Of a stretch of 14,575 nucleotides of DNA, positions 1-6,064 are shown piece after piece; positions within the stretch are counted from its first letter, which is position 1; every line of letters begins with the position of its first letter. Source of the DNA: Fidelibacterota bacterium. Lineage in GTDB: Bacteria > Fidelibacterota > UBA2242 > JAFGTP01. A program made the position numbers and the translations under genes. The stretch lies in assembly GCA_029939785.1 (NCBI GenBank), contig JAOZSG010000037.1:1-14575 (forward strand). Direction: 5' to 3'. The notes under the pieces were generated by a model, which was given only the letters and a program-made list of their open reading frames with translations, was not told where the DNA came from and did not search any database.

Positions 1-1068
1 GGTTTGAGAAGTAATTACAGTTTTGATATTGATTTTATAATTATCAAAATCACCTGTAACCTTTGCAAGAATACCGGGTTTGATACCAACTCCGGGTCCT
101 TTGAGTTGAAGTACACAAAAATCATCACTATATGTTACACTTTTTATGATTTCTTCTGAAATTTCTCCCTCATTCTCAATAACGGAATAGGGTTTAATTC
201 CATTTTCTGTATTATTAATGTTGAATATTCGAATAGGAATATTATCACCCATTAATGGTTCGATAGTTCTGGGATGAAGAACCTTTGCTCCAAAGTATGC
301 AAGCTCTGCTGCCTCTGTATAATCGAGTTTTTTAATTTGCATTGTGTGAGTAACAATATTTGGATCCGCACTGAGAAAGCCATTTACATCTTTCCAGACA
401 TCCAATGATTTCGCATTGATACATTTTGCAATTGATGCTGCTGAATAGTCGCTTCCGCCTCGTCCTAACAATGTTACTTTTTTATCTTCAGAAATCCCAT
501 AAAATCCGGGAATAATATAGATTTTTTCACCTGATAATTTTGCTTTTACTGATTCTTTCGATTTTATAAAATTTATCGTAGCATTCCCAAAATCACCATC
601 GGTCGTAAGTCCCATATCTTCAGGAAGTACTTCTTCACAATTAAAACCTTTATAAGATAAAATAGATGCAAGTAACAAAGAACTTAATCGCTCGCCATAA
701 CTTAATACAATGTCTTCAACAAAGTTTGGTACATCACCGATATAATGAATTCCAAGTAGATAACGCTCAAGCTTCTTCAGTCTTTCTGTGATTTTATCAA
801 AGATCTCAGTTCTTATTTCTGCTTCTGGGATAAATTCATGAATTACTTCTTTTTTCATTTGTGTAAGTGAGGTTGTGAGATCTTCTATATTATCATAATC
901 TGACAATACTTTATCCAAAGTTTCTGATAGAAGATTAGTAATGCCATAAAACGCAGAAACAACAATTACTAAAGGCTGATCATACTCTGTTATTGTGTTA
1001 ATAATTTTCTGGAGACCATCTTTATCCTTTAAGTTTGATCCGCCAAATTTTACTACTATTCTGTCCAT
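1..1068 (-). CDS. lysC: Aspartate kinase (aspartokinase), 3' end outside the window
   Basis: Phosphorylates L-aspartate with ATP, the first step towards lysine, threonine and methionine; cytoplasmic. The 356 codons present begin at the ATG at 1068 (MDRIVVKFGGS), an N-terminus normal for the family. Amino-acid kinase motifs seen: VVKFGGS (residues 5-11), SYGERLSS (123-130), LLGRGGSDYSA (200-210), WKDVNG with ADP (225-236) and ELAYFGAKVLHPRT (255-268). From about residue 315 an ACT-like regulatory domain begins (VLQLKGPGVGIKPGILAKV) and is cut by the window edge, so feedback inhibition by an end product is likely. The missing part may be the rest of the ACT pair, or a homoserine dehydrogenase domain as in ThrA-type fusions; this cannot be decided here. 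It lies downstream of asd on the same strand across 256 bp of repeats. No strong Shine-Dalgarno site precedes the ATG. Confidence 0.95.
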   Translation of the reverse strand, partial: MDRIVVKFGGSNLKDKDGLQKIINTITEYDQPLVIVVSAFYGITNLLSETLDKVLSDYDNIEDLTTSLTQMKKEVIHEFIPEAEIRTEIFDKITERLKKLERYLLGIHYIGDVPNFVEDIVLSYGERLSSLLLASILSYKGFNCEEVLPEDMGLTTDGDFGNATINFIKSKESVKAKLSGEKIYIIPGFYGISEDKKVTLLGRGGSDYSAASIAKCINAKSLDVWKDVNGFLSADPNIVTHTMQIKKLDYTEAAELAYFGAKVLHPRTIEPLMGDNIPIRIFNINNTENGIKPYSVIENEGEISEEIIKSVTYSDDFCVLQLKGPGVGIKPGILAKVTGDFDNYKINIKTVITSQT

Positions 1069-1098
1069 AATATTCTATTCATTTTTCCACTTTTTGTA

Positions 1099-1115
1099 CA
1101 ACTACTTCGTAGTTG
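1099..1115. repeat. Palindromic hairpin unit 1 (7-bp stem, 3-nt loop)
   Basis: CAACTAC-TTC-GTAGTTG is a perfect 7-bp inverted repeat with a 3-nt loop. On the minus strand (the lysC sense strand) the loop reads C-GAA-G, the closing arrangement of very stable GAA triloop DNA hairpins. It is the first of three similar units in 83 bp between asd and lysC. There is no T-run on the lysC strand side, so it does not look like an intrinsic terminator. Confidence 0.85.
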
Positions 1116-1134
1116 GATTAAATCTTCTTTCTTA

Positions 1135-1153
1135 CCCCGAGTTTTACTCGGGG
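1135..1153. repeat. Palindromic hairpin unit 2 (8-bp GC-rich stem, 3-nt loop)
   Basis: CCCCGAGT-TTT-ACTCGGGG is a perfect 8-bp inverted repeat, strongly GC-rich within very AT-rich DNA. It lies 19 bp from unit 1 and 11 bp from unit 3. On the minus strand the loop is AAA. It resembles REP-like intergenic units rather than a terminator, because no uridine tract follows on either strand. Confidence 0.85.
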
Positions 1154-1164
1154 CTATTCAAATT

Positions 1165-1181
1165 ATGCCCTTTCAGGGCAT
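1165..1181. repeat. Palindromic hairpin unit 3 (7-bp stem, 3-nt loop)
   Basis: ATGCCCT-TTC-AGGGCAT is a perfect 7-bp inverted repeat whose minus-strand loop is again GAA. With the two units at 1099 and 1135 it forms a three-hairpin cassette between asd and lysC. Confidence 0.85.
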
Positions 1182-1230
1182 TCAACTCTTCTTCACTCAG
1201 TTTCAAATTCAACTAACCAATTCTTTTGCT

Positions 1231-1256
1231 CACGGATTAACAGGATTATCACGGAT
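1231..1256. repeat. Direct-repeat pair CACGGAT (19-bp period)
   Basis: CACGGAT occurs at 1231-1237 and 1250-1256, with AACAGGATTAT between. This matches the style of the 'cacggattaacacggatt' intergenic repeats I know from several bacterial phyla. A single degenerate copy of the core lies at 2428-2434, and a related ACAGGATTAA element lies at 11083. No coding function is apparent. Confidence 0.6.
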
Positions 1257-1307
1257 AAAACTCTTTTATATTTAACCAATTTTCGAATTTGACTATTTAA
1301 ACTATTT

Positions 1308-1329
1308 AAACCAATTGAACTATTTCAAC
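1308..1329 (+). repeat. 22-bp dispersed repeat, copy 1 (overlaps the asd stop codon)
   Basis: This 22-bp stretch (core CCAATTGAACTATTTCAAC) matches 20 of 22 positions of a copy at 8650-8671 on the same strand. The asd TGA stop (1325-1327 on the minus strand) lies inside it, so the repeat forms the 3' end of asd. It is preceded by related ACTATTTAA units at 1292-1309. Confidence 0.6.
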
Positions 1330-2365
1330 CAACCAACCCTTTTTGTGCCAATAATTCAGCATTTAATATTGCTGCTCCGGCTGCTCCACGGATAGTATTA
1401 TGTGAGAGAATGACAAATTTATAATCTAGTATTGAACATTTTCTTAATCTTCCTATACTAACAGCCATACCTTTATCAATATTACGTTGAAGTTTAGGCT
1501 GAGGTAGATTGTCCTGTTCAAAATAATGAATTGGAAATTTTGGTGCAGTCGGTAAATTCAGTTTCTGTGGTTCTCCGCTAAAGTTTTTCCAGCATTCAAT
1601 GATTTGATCTTCAGTTGCTTCCTTTTTTAACTTTACCGAAACACATTCCAAATGTCCATCAATTACTGCTACTCGGTTACATTGTGCACTTATATTTATT
1701 TTGGCTTCTTCGATTTTGCCATTATTATATTTTCCAAGAATTTTAAGAGGCTCTGTCTCCATTTTGATTTCTTCACCACCTATAAATGGAACAACATTAT
1801 CAATGATATCCAGGGATGAAACTCCCGGATATCCGGCACCGGAAAGAGCCTGCATTGTAACGACACTAACAGTTTCAATTCCAAATAAATCATCAATAGG
1901 TTTAAGCGGAATTGACAAACCGATAGTTGAGCAATTTGGATTGGTGATAATAAAACCTTTTCCATATTTTTGCTCTTTAATAAGTTCAAGATGTTCAGAA
2001 TTAACTTCCGGAATCATAAGCGGAACATCAGGATCAAATCTATGATTTTTAGAATTGGAAATTACTGCATATCCGGCTTTCGCAAAATCTTCTTCAATCT
2101 CACCGGCAACACCTGCATCAAGACCTGAAAATACAATTTTACAATCCATATTTGGAACACAGGTTGAAACTATAATATTAGATATTTTTTCAGGAATTGG
2201 GGTTTGCATGAACCAATTAACAGCATCTTTATACGTCTTACCTGCAGATCTTTCTGATGCGGCGAGTGATGTAATTTCAAAATATGGATGCTCACTTAAT
2301 AATTGTATGAATTTTTGTCCTACACTCCCTGTTGCTCCGAGAATTCCAACTTTTATTTTCTCCAC
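1325..2365 (-). CDS. asd: Aspartate-semialdehyde dehydrogenase, archaeal/fungal type
   Basis: Reduces L-aspartyl-4-phosphate to L-aspartate 4-semialdehyde with NADPH, the step after LysC in lysine, threonine and methionine synthesis; cytoplasmic. Numbered from the chosen start: nucleotide-binding GATGSVGQ at residues 10-17, catalytic Cys145 in NPNCST, and the general-base His238 in AVIDGH. Spacing and length (346 residues) fit the archaeal/fungal-type subfamily rather than the usual proteobacterial Asd. The start is taken as GTG at 2365 because a clear GGAG (2374-2371, minus strand) sits 5 nt before it; the ATG at 2386 would add seven residues and place that site inside the gene. The gene is divergent from argR. 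Its stop lies in a dispersed 22-bp repeat, and lysC follows after 256 bp, possibly on the same transcript. Confidence 0.93.
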   Translation of the reverse strand: MEKIKVGILGATGSVGQKFIQLLSEHPYFEITSLAASERSAGKTYKDAVNWFMQTPIPEKISNIIVSTCVPNMDCKIVFSGLDAGVAGEIEEDFAKAGYAVISNSKNHRFDPDVPLMIPEVNSEHLELIKEQKYGKGFIITNPNCSTIGLSIPLKPIDDLFGIETVSVVTMQALSGAGYPGVSSLDIIDNVVPFIGGEEIKMETEPLKILGKYNNGKIEEAKINISAQCNRVAVIDGHLECVSVKLKKEATEDQIIECWKNFSGEPQKLNLPTAPKFPIHYFEQDNLPQPKLQRNIDKGMAVSIGRLRKCSILDYKFVILSHNTIRGAAGAAILNAELLAQKGLVG

Positions 2366-2370
2366 AATAA

Positions 2371-2374
2371 CTCC
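2371..2374 (-). promoter_or_regulatory. Ribosome binding site that decides the asd start
   Basis: On the minus strand GGAG, preceded by a run of A, lies 5 nt upstream of GTG at 2365. It would be inside the coding region if translation began at the ATG at 2386, which has no comparable site. This favours the GTG start. Confidence 0.65.
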
Positions 2375-2475
2375 TTTTTTTCTCATACTTTTAACACTAC
2401 TTTTAGTACACGAATTTTACAGAAAACCACGGATCAATTCTATTATTTTTTCTCATTCGTGTTGTCATGTTAATA

Positions 2476-2504
2476 TGTATACATTAATTTATTTCATTGT
2501 TCAA
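2476..2504 (-). promoter_or_regulatory. Candidate asd promoter (sigma-70 like)
   Basis: On the minus strand TTGAAC (2504-2499) and TATACA (2481-2476) are separated by 17 nt, each matching four of six consensus positions. Transcription would start near 2469, leaving a leader of about 100 nt before the GTG. An inverted repeat AAATAAC/GTTATTT (2503-2509 and 2517-2523) overlaps the -35 side and could be an operator. AT-rich DNA gives such matches by chance. Confidence 0.3.
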
Positions 2505-2811
2505 ATAACTCTATAGGTTATTTCAAAATAACAATCTAAGGTGTCGAATTTACATAGTATCTGATAAATATGGAATTAAAAGTTGAAAAGGATAATAAAA
2601 ATAATCTCTGCTGTGCTGTGCGAAACATCGTGAAGCATGGCGGTAAAAATTTCTTTTTATGCTCACGTCATCATTACTTATTTTTTTGATTTATTAGAAG
2701 ATAATCTTCAGGATTCAATTTTATAATATTGTTTACAAGTTTTGTAGTACTTTGAGGTTTTAAGATATAATAAGATGCCATAATTTCACGGGCAGGATGT
2801 GTGTTACGTAG

Positions 2812-2831
2812 TACGGTCATTCCTGACCGTA
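2812..2831. repeat. REP-like hairpin (8-bp stem, 4-nt loop)
   Basis: TACGGTCA-TTCC-TGACCGTA is a perfect 8-bp inverted repeat. The left flank GTAG suggests that an older, longer palindrome has decayed on the right side. It is over 100 bp from argR and is not followed by a T-run, so it looks like an interspersed palindromic unit and not a terminator. Confidence 0.75.
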
Positions 2832-2924
2832 TTTTGATGACAATTAATATTATCCAAAAATAAAATCATTTTTCAAGTGATTCACGACCAACAACAAACA
2901 ATGTACATTTATATAAAAAAACAT

Positions 2925-2953
2925 TTGCAGAACAAAAAATCCCATTGTATATT
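2925..2953 (+). promoter_or_regulatory. Candidate argR operon promoter
   Basis: TTGCAG (2925-2930) is followed after 17 nt by TATATT (2948-2953). The -10 matches five of six consensus positions; the -35 keeps only TTG. The -10 lies inside the first ARG box, so ArgR bound there would block RNA polymerase, as in classical ArgR autoregulation. Transcription would begin about 2960, leaving a leader of roughly 33 nt. Confidence 0.4.
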
Positions 2954-2959
2954 TATGCA
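2946..2959. promoter_or_regulatory. ARG box 1 (ArgR operator)
   Basis: TGTATATTTATGCA fits the ArgR operator core TGNATWWWWATNCA at all 14 positions. It overlaps the predicted -10 element. Its centre is 21 bp from that of ARG box 2, the spacing at which an ArgR hexamer binds paired boxes. Confidence 0.8.
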
Positions 2960-2966
2960 AGAATTA

Positions 2967-2980
2967 TGAATATTTATGCA
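2967..2980. promoter_or_regulatory. ARG box 2 (ArgR operator)
   Basis: TGAATATTTATGCA also fits TGNATWWWWATNCA at all 14 positions and ends 12 nt before the argR ATG. Together with box 1 it makes a canonical tandem operator, supporting autoregulation of argR and arginine control of the genes behind it. Confidence 0.8.
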
Positions 2981-2992
2981 GAGAGCAAGTAT

Positions 2993-3466
2993 ATGAATAA
3001 AACCCACAGATTAAAATTAATAGAAAAAATAATTGCTGAACAAAAAATTGGCTCCCAAAAAGAATTATGTGATATCTTAGCAAAAAATAGTGTAGATGTT
3101 ACTCAGGCAACTTTATCAAGAGATTTGAATATTCTTAAAGTAATTAAGATTGTTGATGAAGAAAAAGGACATATTTATGCTCTACCATTTTCTCTTAATG
3201 GTCAAAATGAAAATCTTATTCATCACAAGTTTCCTGTAAATAATTTCTTATCCATCAAATTTTCAAACAACATTGCAATCATCAAGTGCACAATTTCCTT
3301 TGCATCAACTATAGCATTGATTATTGATGAAATGAATTTTAAAGAAGTGATAGGTACTATCGGAGGTGATGATACTGTGATGGTAATATTAACAGAAGGA
3401 GTGTCAGGGGATGATTTCACATCTTCACTTCTTCGAAGAATCCCAGATCTTAATTCCCGTATATAA
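2993..3466 (+). CDS. argR: Arginine repressor ArgR
   Basis: Arginine-dependent hexameric transcription regulator of arginine genes. The 157 residues have the normal two-domain build. An N-terminal winged helix carries the recognition-helix motif QATLSRDLNIL (38-48), with the conserved Ser-Arg-Asp at 42-44. A C-terminal oligomerisation and arginine-binding domain carries GTIGGDDTVMVIL (121-133); the Asp pair 126-127 is the ligand-binding signature. The start is the ATG at 2993. A longer frame opens at a TTG at 2945, but those 16 extra codons consist of the two ARG boxes and would put the operator inside the gene. The upstream GAGAG is a weak ribosome binding site. First gene of argR-argG-argH-proB-proA; argG follows after 49 nt. 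Confidence 0.96.
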   Translation: MNKTHRLKLIEKIIAEQKIGSQKELCDILAKNSVDVTQATLSRDLNILKVIKIVDEEKGHIYALPFSLNGQNENLIHHKFPVNNFLSIKFSNNIAIIKCTISFASTIALIIDEMNFKEVIGTIGGDDTVMVILTEGVSGDDFTSSLLRRIPDLNSRI

Positions 3467-3515
3467 TAATTTTGTGCTCTAAAAATAAAACAACGAATGA
3501 TAGAAAAGGTTTATA

Positions 3516-4778
3516 ATGACAAAAGAAAAAGTAATACTTGCATATAGTGGAGGTTTGGATACCTCAGTAATAGTAAAATGGTTACAAAATAAAAATTATG
3601 ATGTAATTTGCTATGTTGCAAATGTAGGTCAGAATGAAGATTTTGAAAAAATTAAAGAGAAAGCACTCAAAACCGGTGCATCAAAAGTATATATCGAAGA
3701 TCTTCGTGAAGAATTTGTTACAGATTATATTTATCCTGCACTTCGTGGAAATGCAATTTACGAAGGACGTTATCTTCTCGGTACAGCACTGGCAAGACCA
3801 TTGATTTCAAAAAAACATATTGAAATAGCACATAAAGAAGGTGCAAAATATGTTTCACACGGGGCAACAGGAAAAGGTAATGATCAGGTACGTTTTGAAT
3901 TTACTTATTATGCACTTGATCCAAATATTAAAGTTATATCTCCATGGAAAGATGCAGAATTTTTAAATGAATTTAAAGGAAGAAGTGATCTGTTAAATTA
4001 TGCTGAAAAATATAATATTCCTGTGAAAGCATCCAAAGCAAAATCCTATAGTGAAGATGAAAACCTTATGCATATCAGTCATGAAGCAGGAATTCTTGAG
4101 GATCCTGATATGACTCCTGGTGAAGAAATATTTTCCATGACAACTTCACCAAAAAATGCTCCTGATGTAGAAAGTTGTATTGAGATTGACTTTAAAGATG
4201 GCTTTCCGGTTCGTGTAAAAAATCTTTATGATGGCACAGAAGTAACAAAACCTCTTGAACTCTTTTTATATCTTAATAAAATTGCAAAGGATAATGGTGT
4301 TGGAAGAATTGATATTGTTGAAAACAGATATGTAGGTATCAAATCAAGAGGAGTATATGAAACTCCCGGTGCGACCATTCTTTGGGCTGCTCATCGTGAT
4401 CTTGAATGTGTAGCCATGGATAAGGAAGTAATGCATATTCGTGATACACTAACACCAACTTTCTCACAAATTATATATAATGGCTACTGGTTTTCACCTG
4501 AAATGGATTTTTTAATGTCGGCTTTTGAAAAGGCACAGGAAAAAATTGATGGAACAGTAAGATTATCAGTTTACAAAGGTAATGTAATGATTTTGGGCAG
4601 AACATCTCCTGTTTCACTTTATGATGAAAAATTATCAAGCATGGATATCGAAGGCGGATATAATCAGGAAGAAGCAAAAGGATTTATCAATATCAATGCT
4701 ATCAGATTAAAAGCACATAATGTAATTATGAAACAAAAAAATCCATATAACTGGAGAGAAAAACTAATTAGAAAATGA
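3516..4778 (+). CDS. argG: Argininosuccinate synthase
   Basis: Joins citrulline and aspartate with ATP to form argininosuccinate, the penultimate step of arginine synthesis; cytoplasmic. The 420-residue length is normal. Seen in the sequence: the N-type ATP pyrophosphatase P-loop AYSGGLDTS (9-17), the signature RGNAIYEGRYLLGTALARP (77-95), and HGATGKGNDQVRFE (115-128), which contributes to citrulline and aspartate binding in this family. AAAAGG (3504-3509) lies 6 nt before the ATG. The stop codon overlaps the argH start (ATGA), so the two are probably translationally coupled. No separate ARG box was seen in the 49-nt gap after argR, so control probably comes from the argR promoter. Confidence 0.98.
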   Translation: MTKEKVILAYSGGLDTSVIVKWLQNKNYDVICYVANVGQNEDFEKIKEKALKTGASKVYIEDLREEFVTDYIYPALRGNAIYEGRYLLGTALARPLISKKHIEIAHKEGAKYVSHGATGKGNDQVRFEFTYYALDPNIKVISPWKDAEFLNEFKGRSDLLNYAEKYNIPVKASKAKSYSEDENLMHISHEAGILEDPDMTPGEEIFSMTTSPKNAPDVESCIEIDFKDGFPVRVKNLYDGTEVTKPLELFLYLNKIAKDNGVGRIDIVENRYVGIKSRGVYETPGATILWAAHRDLECVAMDKEVMHIRDTLTPTFSQIIYNGYWFSPEMDFLMSAFEKAQEKIDGTVRLSVYKGNVMILGRTSPVSLYDEKLSSMDIEGGYNQEEAKGFININAIRLKAHNVIMKQKNPYNWREKLIRK

Positions 4779-5950
4779 AACTCTGGCAAAAAAAATATAA
4801 CCTTAATAAAAAGATAGAAGATTATACAGTCGGTAATGATTTTCAAATCGATCATGTAATTTTGGCTTATGATTGTAAAGCATCAATAGCACATGCCGAA
4901 ATGCTTAATCAGATCAATATTCTGACTGAAGATGAATTACAATCTCTTGTAAATGAACTTAATAATATCATTGAACTGAGCAAAAAAGGTGAATTTGTAA
5001 TAGAAAAATCTGATGAAGATTGTCATACTGCTATTGAAAAGTATTTGACGAAAAAACTTGGCGATACAGGTAAAAAAATTCATACAGCAAGATCAAGGAA
5101 TGATCAGGTTTTGACAGCTTTGAGATTATATTATCTTGATAATTTAAAATTAATCAAAACCAAAATCATAGATTTACAAAAGACTTTAGAAATAGTATCT
5201 AATGAGAATAAGGGAATAGAATTTCCCGGATATACTCATACAAGAAAAGCAATGGTAACGAGTGTGGACATGTGGATTGGTGCATTGAAGGATTCAATGG
5301 ACGATAATCTACTACAACTCGAAGCTTTGTATAAATTGCTTTCACAATCACCACTTGGAACCGCAGCCGGGTATGGTGTACCTATAACAATCAATCGTGA
5401 TTATACTGCCCAAAAAATGGGATTTGCAAAAGTTCAGAAAAATCCAATTTATGCTCAGCATAGTCGTGGAAAGTTTGAAGCAGCTTTGTTATCCTTTCTT
5501 AGTTTGTTAATGTTTGATGGAAATAAATATGCATCAGATTTAATCCTCCTTTCCATGCCCGAGTTTGGTTTTTTTAATCTTCCTGATGAATTTCTTACAG
5601 GTAGTTCTATAATGCCTCAGAAAAAAAATCCGGATGTTTTAGAATTATTGAGAGCAAATTATCATGTTGTAACGTCTGCCGAATTTCAGATTAAAAGCAT
5701 GATGTCAAATTTAATTTCTGGATATCACAGAGATTTTCAGTTTTTCAAAGAACCAGTCGTAAAATCAATTGAAATAGTACAAAATAGTCTTGATATTATG
5801 ATTCTGGTTTTTAGTAATTTGAAATTTGATAAGGAAAAATGTAAAGAGGCAATTACTGAAGAAGTTCTTGCTACTGAAAAAGTTTACAAGTTAGTAGAAC
5901 AAGGAATGACATTTCGTGATGCTTACAAAAAGATAGCAGAAGGTTATTAG
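4775..5950 (+). CDS. argH: Argininosuccinate lyase, short form
   Basis: Splits argininosuccinate into arginine and fumarate, the last step of arginine synthesis. It belongs to the fumarase/aspartase superfamily and should act as a homotetramer. Motifs: TARSRNDQV (104-112), PGYTHTRKAM with the conserved His155, SPLGTAAGYGVP (192-203), and the superfamily loop GSSIMPQKKNPD (276-287), which carries the catalytic serine pair. At 391 residues it is 50-70 shorter than the common 445-465. The shortage is mostly at the C-terminus, which stops just after the ATEKVYKLVEQGMTFRDAYKK helix, where most family members continue through another small region. No downstream frame restores that region, so this looks like a natural short lineage and not a frameshift. 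THTRKAM replaces the usual THLQRA. The start overlaps the argG stop by 4 nt. Confidence 0.95.
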   Translation: MKLWQKKYNLNKKIEDYTVGNDFQIDHVILAYDCKASIAHAEMLNQINILTEDELQSLVNELNNIIELSKKGEFVIEKSDEDCHTAIEKYLTKKLGDTGKKIHTARSRNDQVLTALRLYYLDNLKLIKTKIIDLQKTLEIVSNENKGIEFPGYTHTRKAMVTSVDMWIGALKDSMDDNLLQLEALYKLLSQSPLGTAAGYGVPITINRDYTAQKMGFAKVQKNPIYAQHSRGKFEAALLSFLSLLMFDGNKYASDLILLSMPEFGFFNLPDEFLTGSSIMPQKKNPDVLELLRANYHVVTSAEFQIKSMMSNLISGYHRDFQFFKEPVVKSIEIVQNSLDIMILVFSNLKFDKEKCKEAITEEVLATEKVYKLVEQGMTFRDAYKKIAEGY

Positions 5951-5971
5951 AAATTTAAAATGTTTTTGTGT

Positions 5972-6021
5972 GTTTTGGAGTGTTGCAACCGTGTTGAAAC
6001 AAAAAAGAAATACACCAAAAC
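5972..6021 (+). other. Bulged stem-loop between argH and proB
   Basis: In the 113-nt gap, GTTTTGG-AG-TGT (5972-5983) can pair with ACACCAAAAC (6012-6021), giving ten pairs with a 2-nt bulge and a 28-nt loop. No T-run follows, so it is not a simple terminator; it might be a processing or attenuation structure. The rest of the gap shows nothing recognisable. Confidence 0.3.
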
Positions 6022-6064
6022 TGTTGCTGTACTTCATAGATTGCTATATAGAAGATAAAATAAA

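Larger units (their letters stand above)
2366..2992. other. Divergent intergenic region between asd and argR (627 bp)
   Basis: No convincing gene. It holds, left to right: the asd leader; a degenerate CACGGAT repeat core (2428-2434); a candidate asd promoter with a 7-bp inverted repeat (2476-2523); a small GC-rich island at 2606-2644 (22 of 39 bases G or C against very AT-rich flanks); a minus-strand open frame of 63 codons without a ribosome binding site (2674-2865); a REP-like hairpin (2812-2831); and the argR promoter and ARG boxes (2925-2980). No conserved lysine riboswitch or T-box element was recognised in the asd leader. Confidence 0.6.

Noticed and set aside
1099..1181. The three hairpins as intrinsic terminators of asd
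   Set aside because: None is followed by a T-run on the asd/lysC strand, and all have the same triloop design, which fits interspersed repeats better.
1099..1181. The hairpin cassette as a CRISPR array
   Set aside because: The units differ in sequence and are spaced 19 and 11 bp apart, with no identical direct repeats and no cas genes nearby.
995..1216. Plus-strand open frame over the lysC start and hairpin cassette
   Set aside because: It lies antisense to lysC, runs through palindromic repeats and has no protein-like features; it is a shadow frame.
2366..2480. Lysine riboswitch or T-box leader for asd
   Set aside because: No conserved core sequences or long structured leader were recognised on the minus strand; the region is mostly AT-rich repeats.
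2055..2516. 153-residue plus-strand open frame antisense to asd
   Set aside because: asd on the other strand is a clear, complete enzyme gene; this frame has no domain or ribosome binding site.
2902..2915. TGTACATTTATATA as a third ARG box
   Set aside because: It matches 12 of 14 positions, but its centre is 44 bp from box 1, not a multiple of 21, and the second half-site is damaged. Such a match is easily found in this AT-rich DNA.
2945..2992. Upstream TTG extension of ArgR
   Set aside because: The 16 added codons consist of the two ARG boxes and match nothing in ArgR proteins. The ATG at 2993 gives a normal 157-residue protein.
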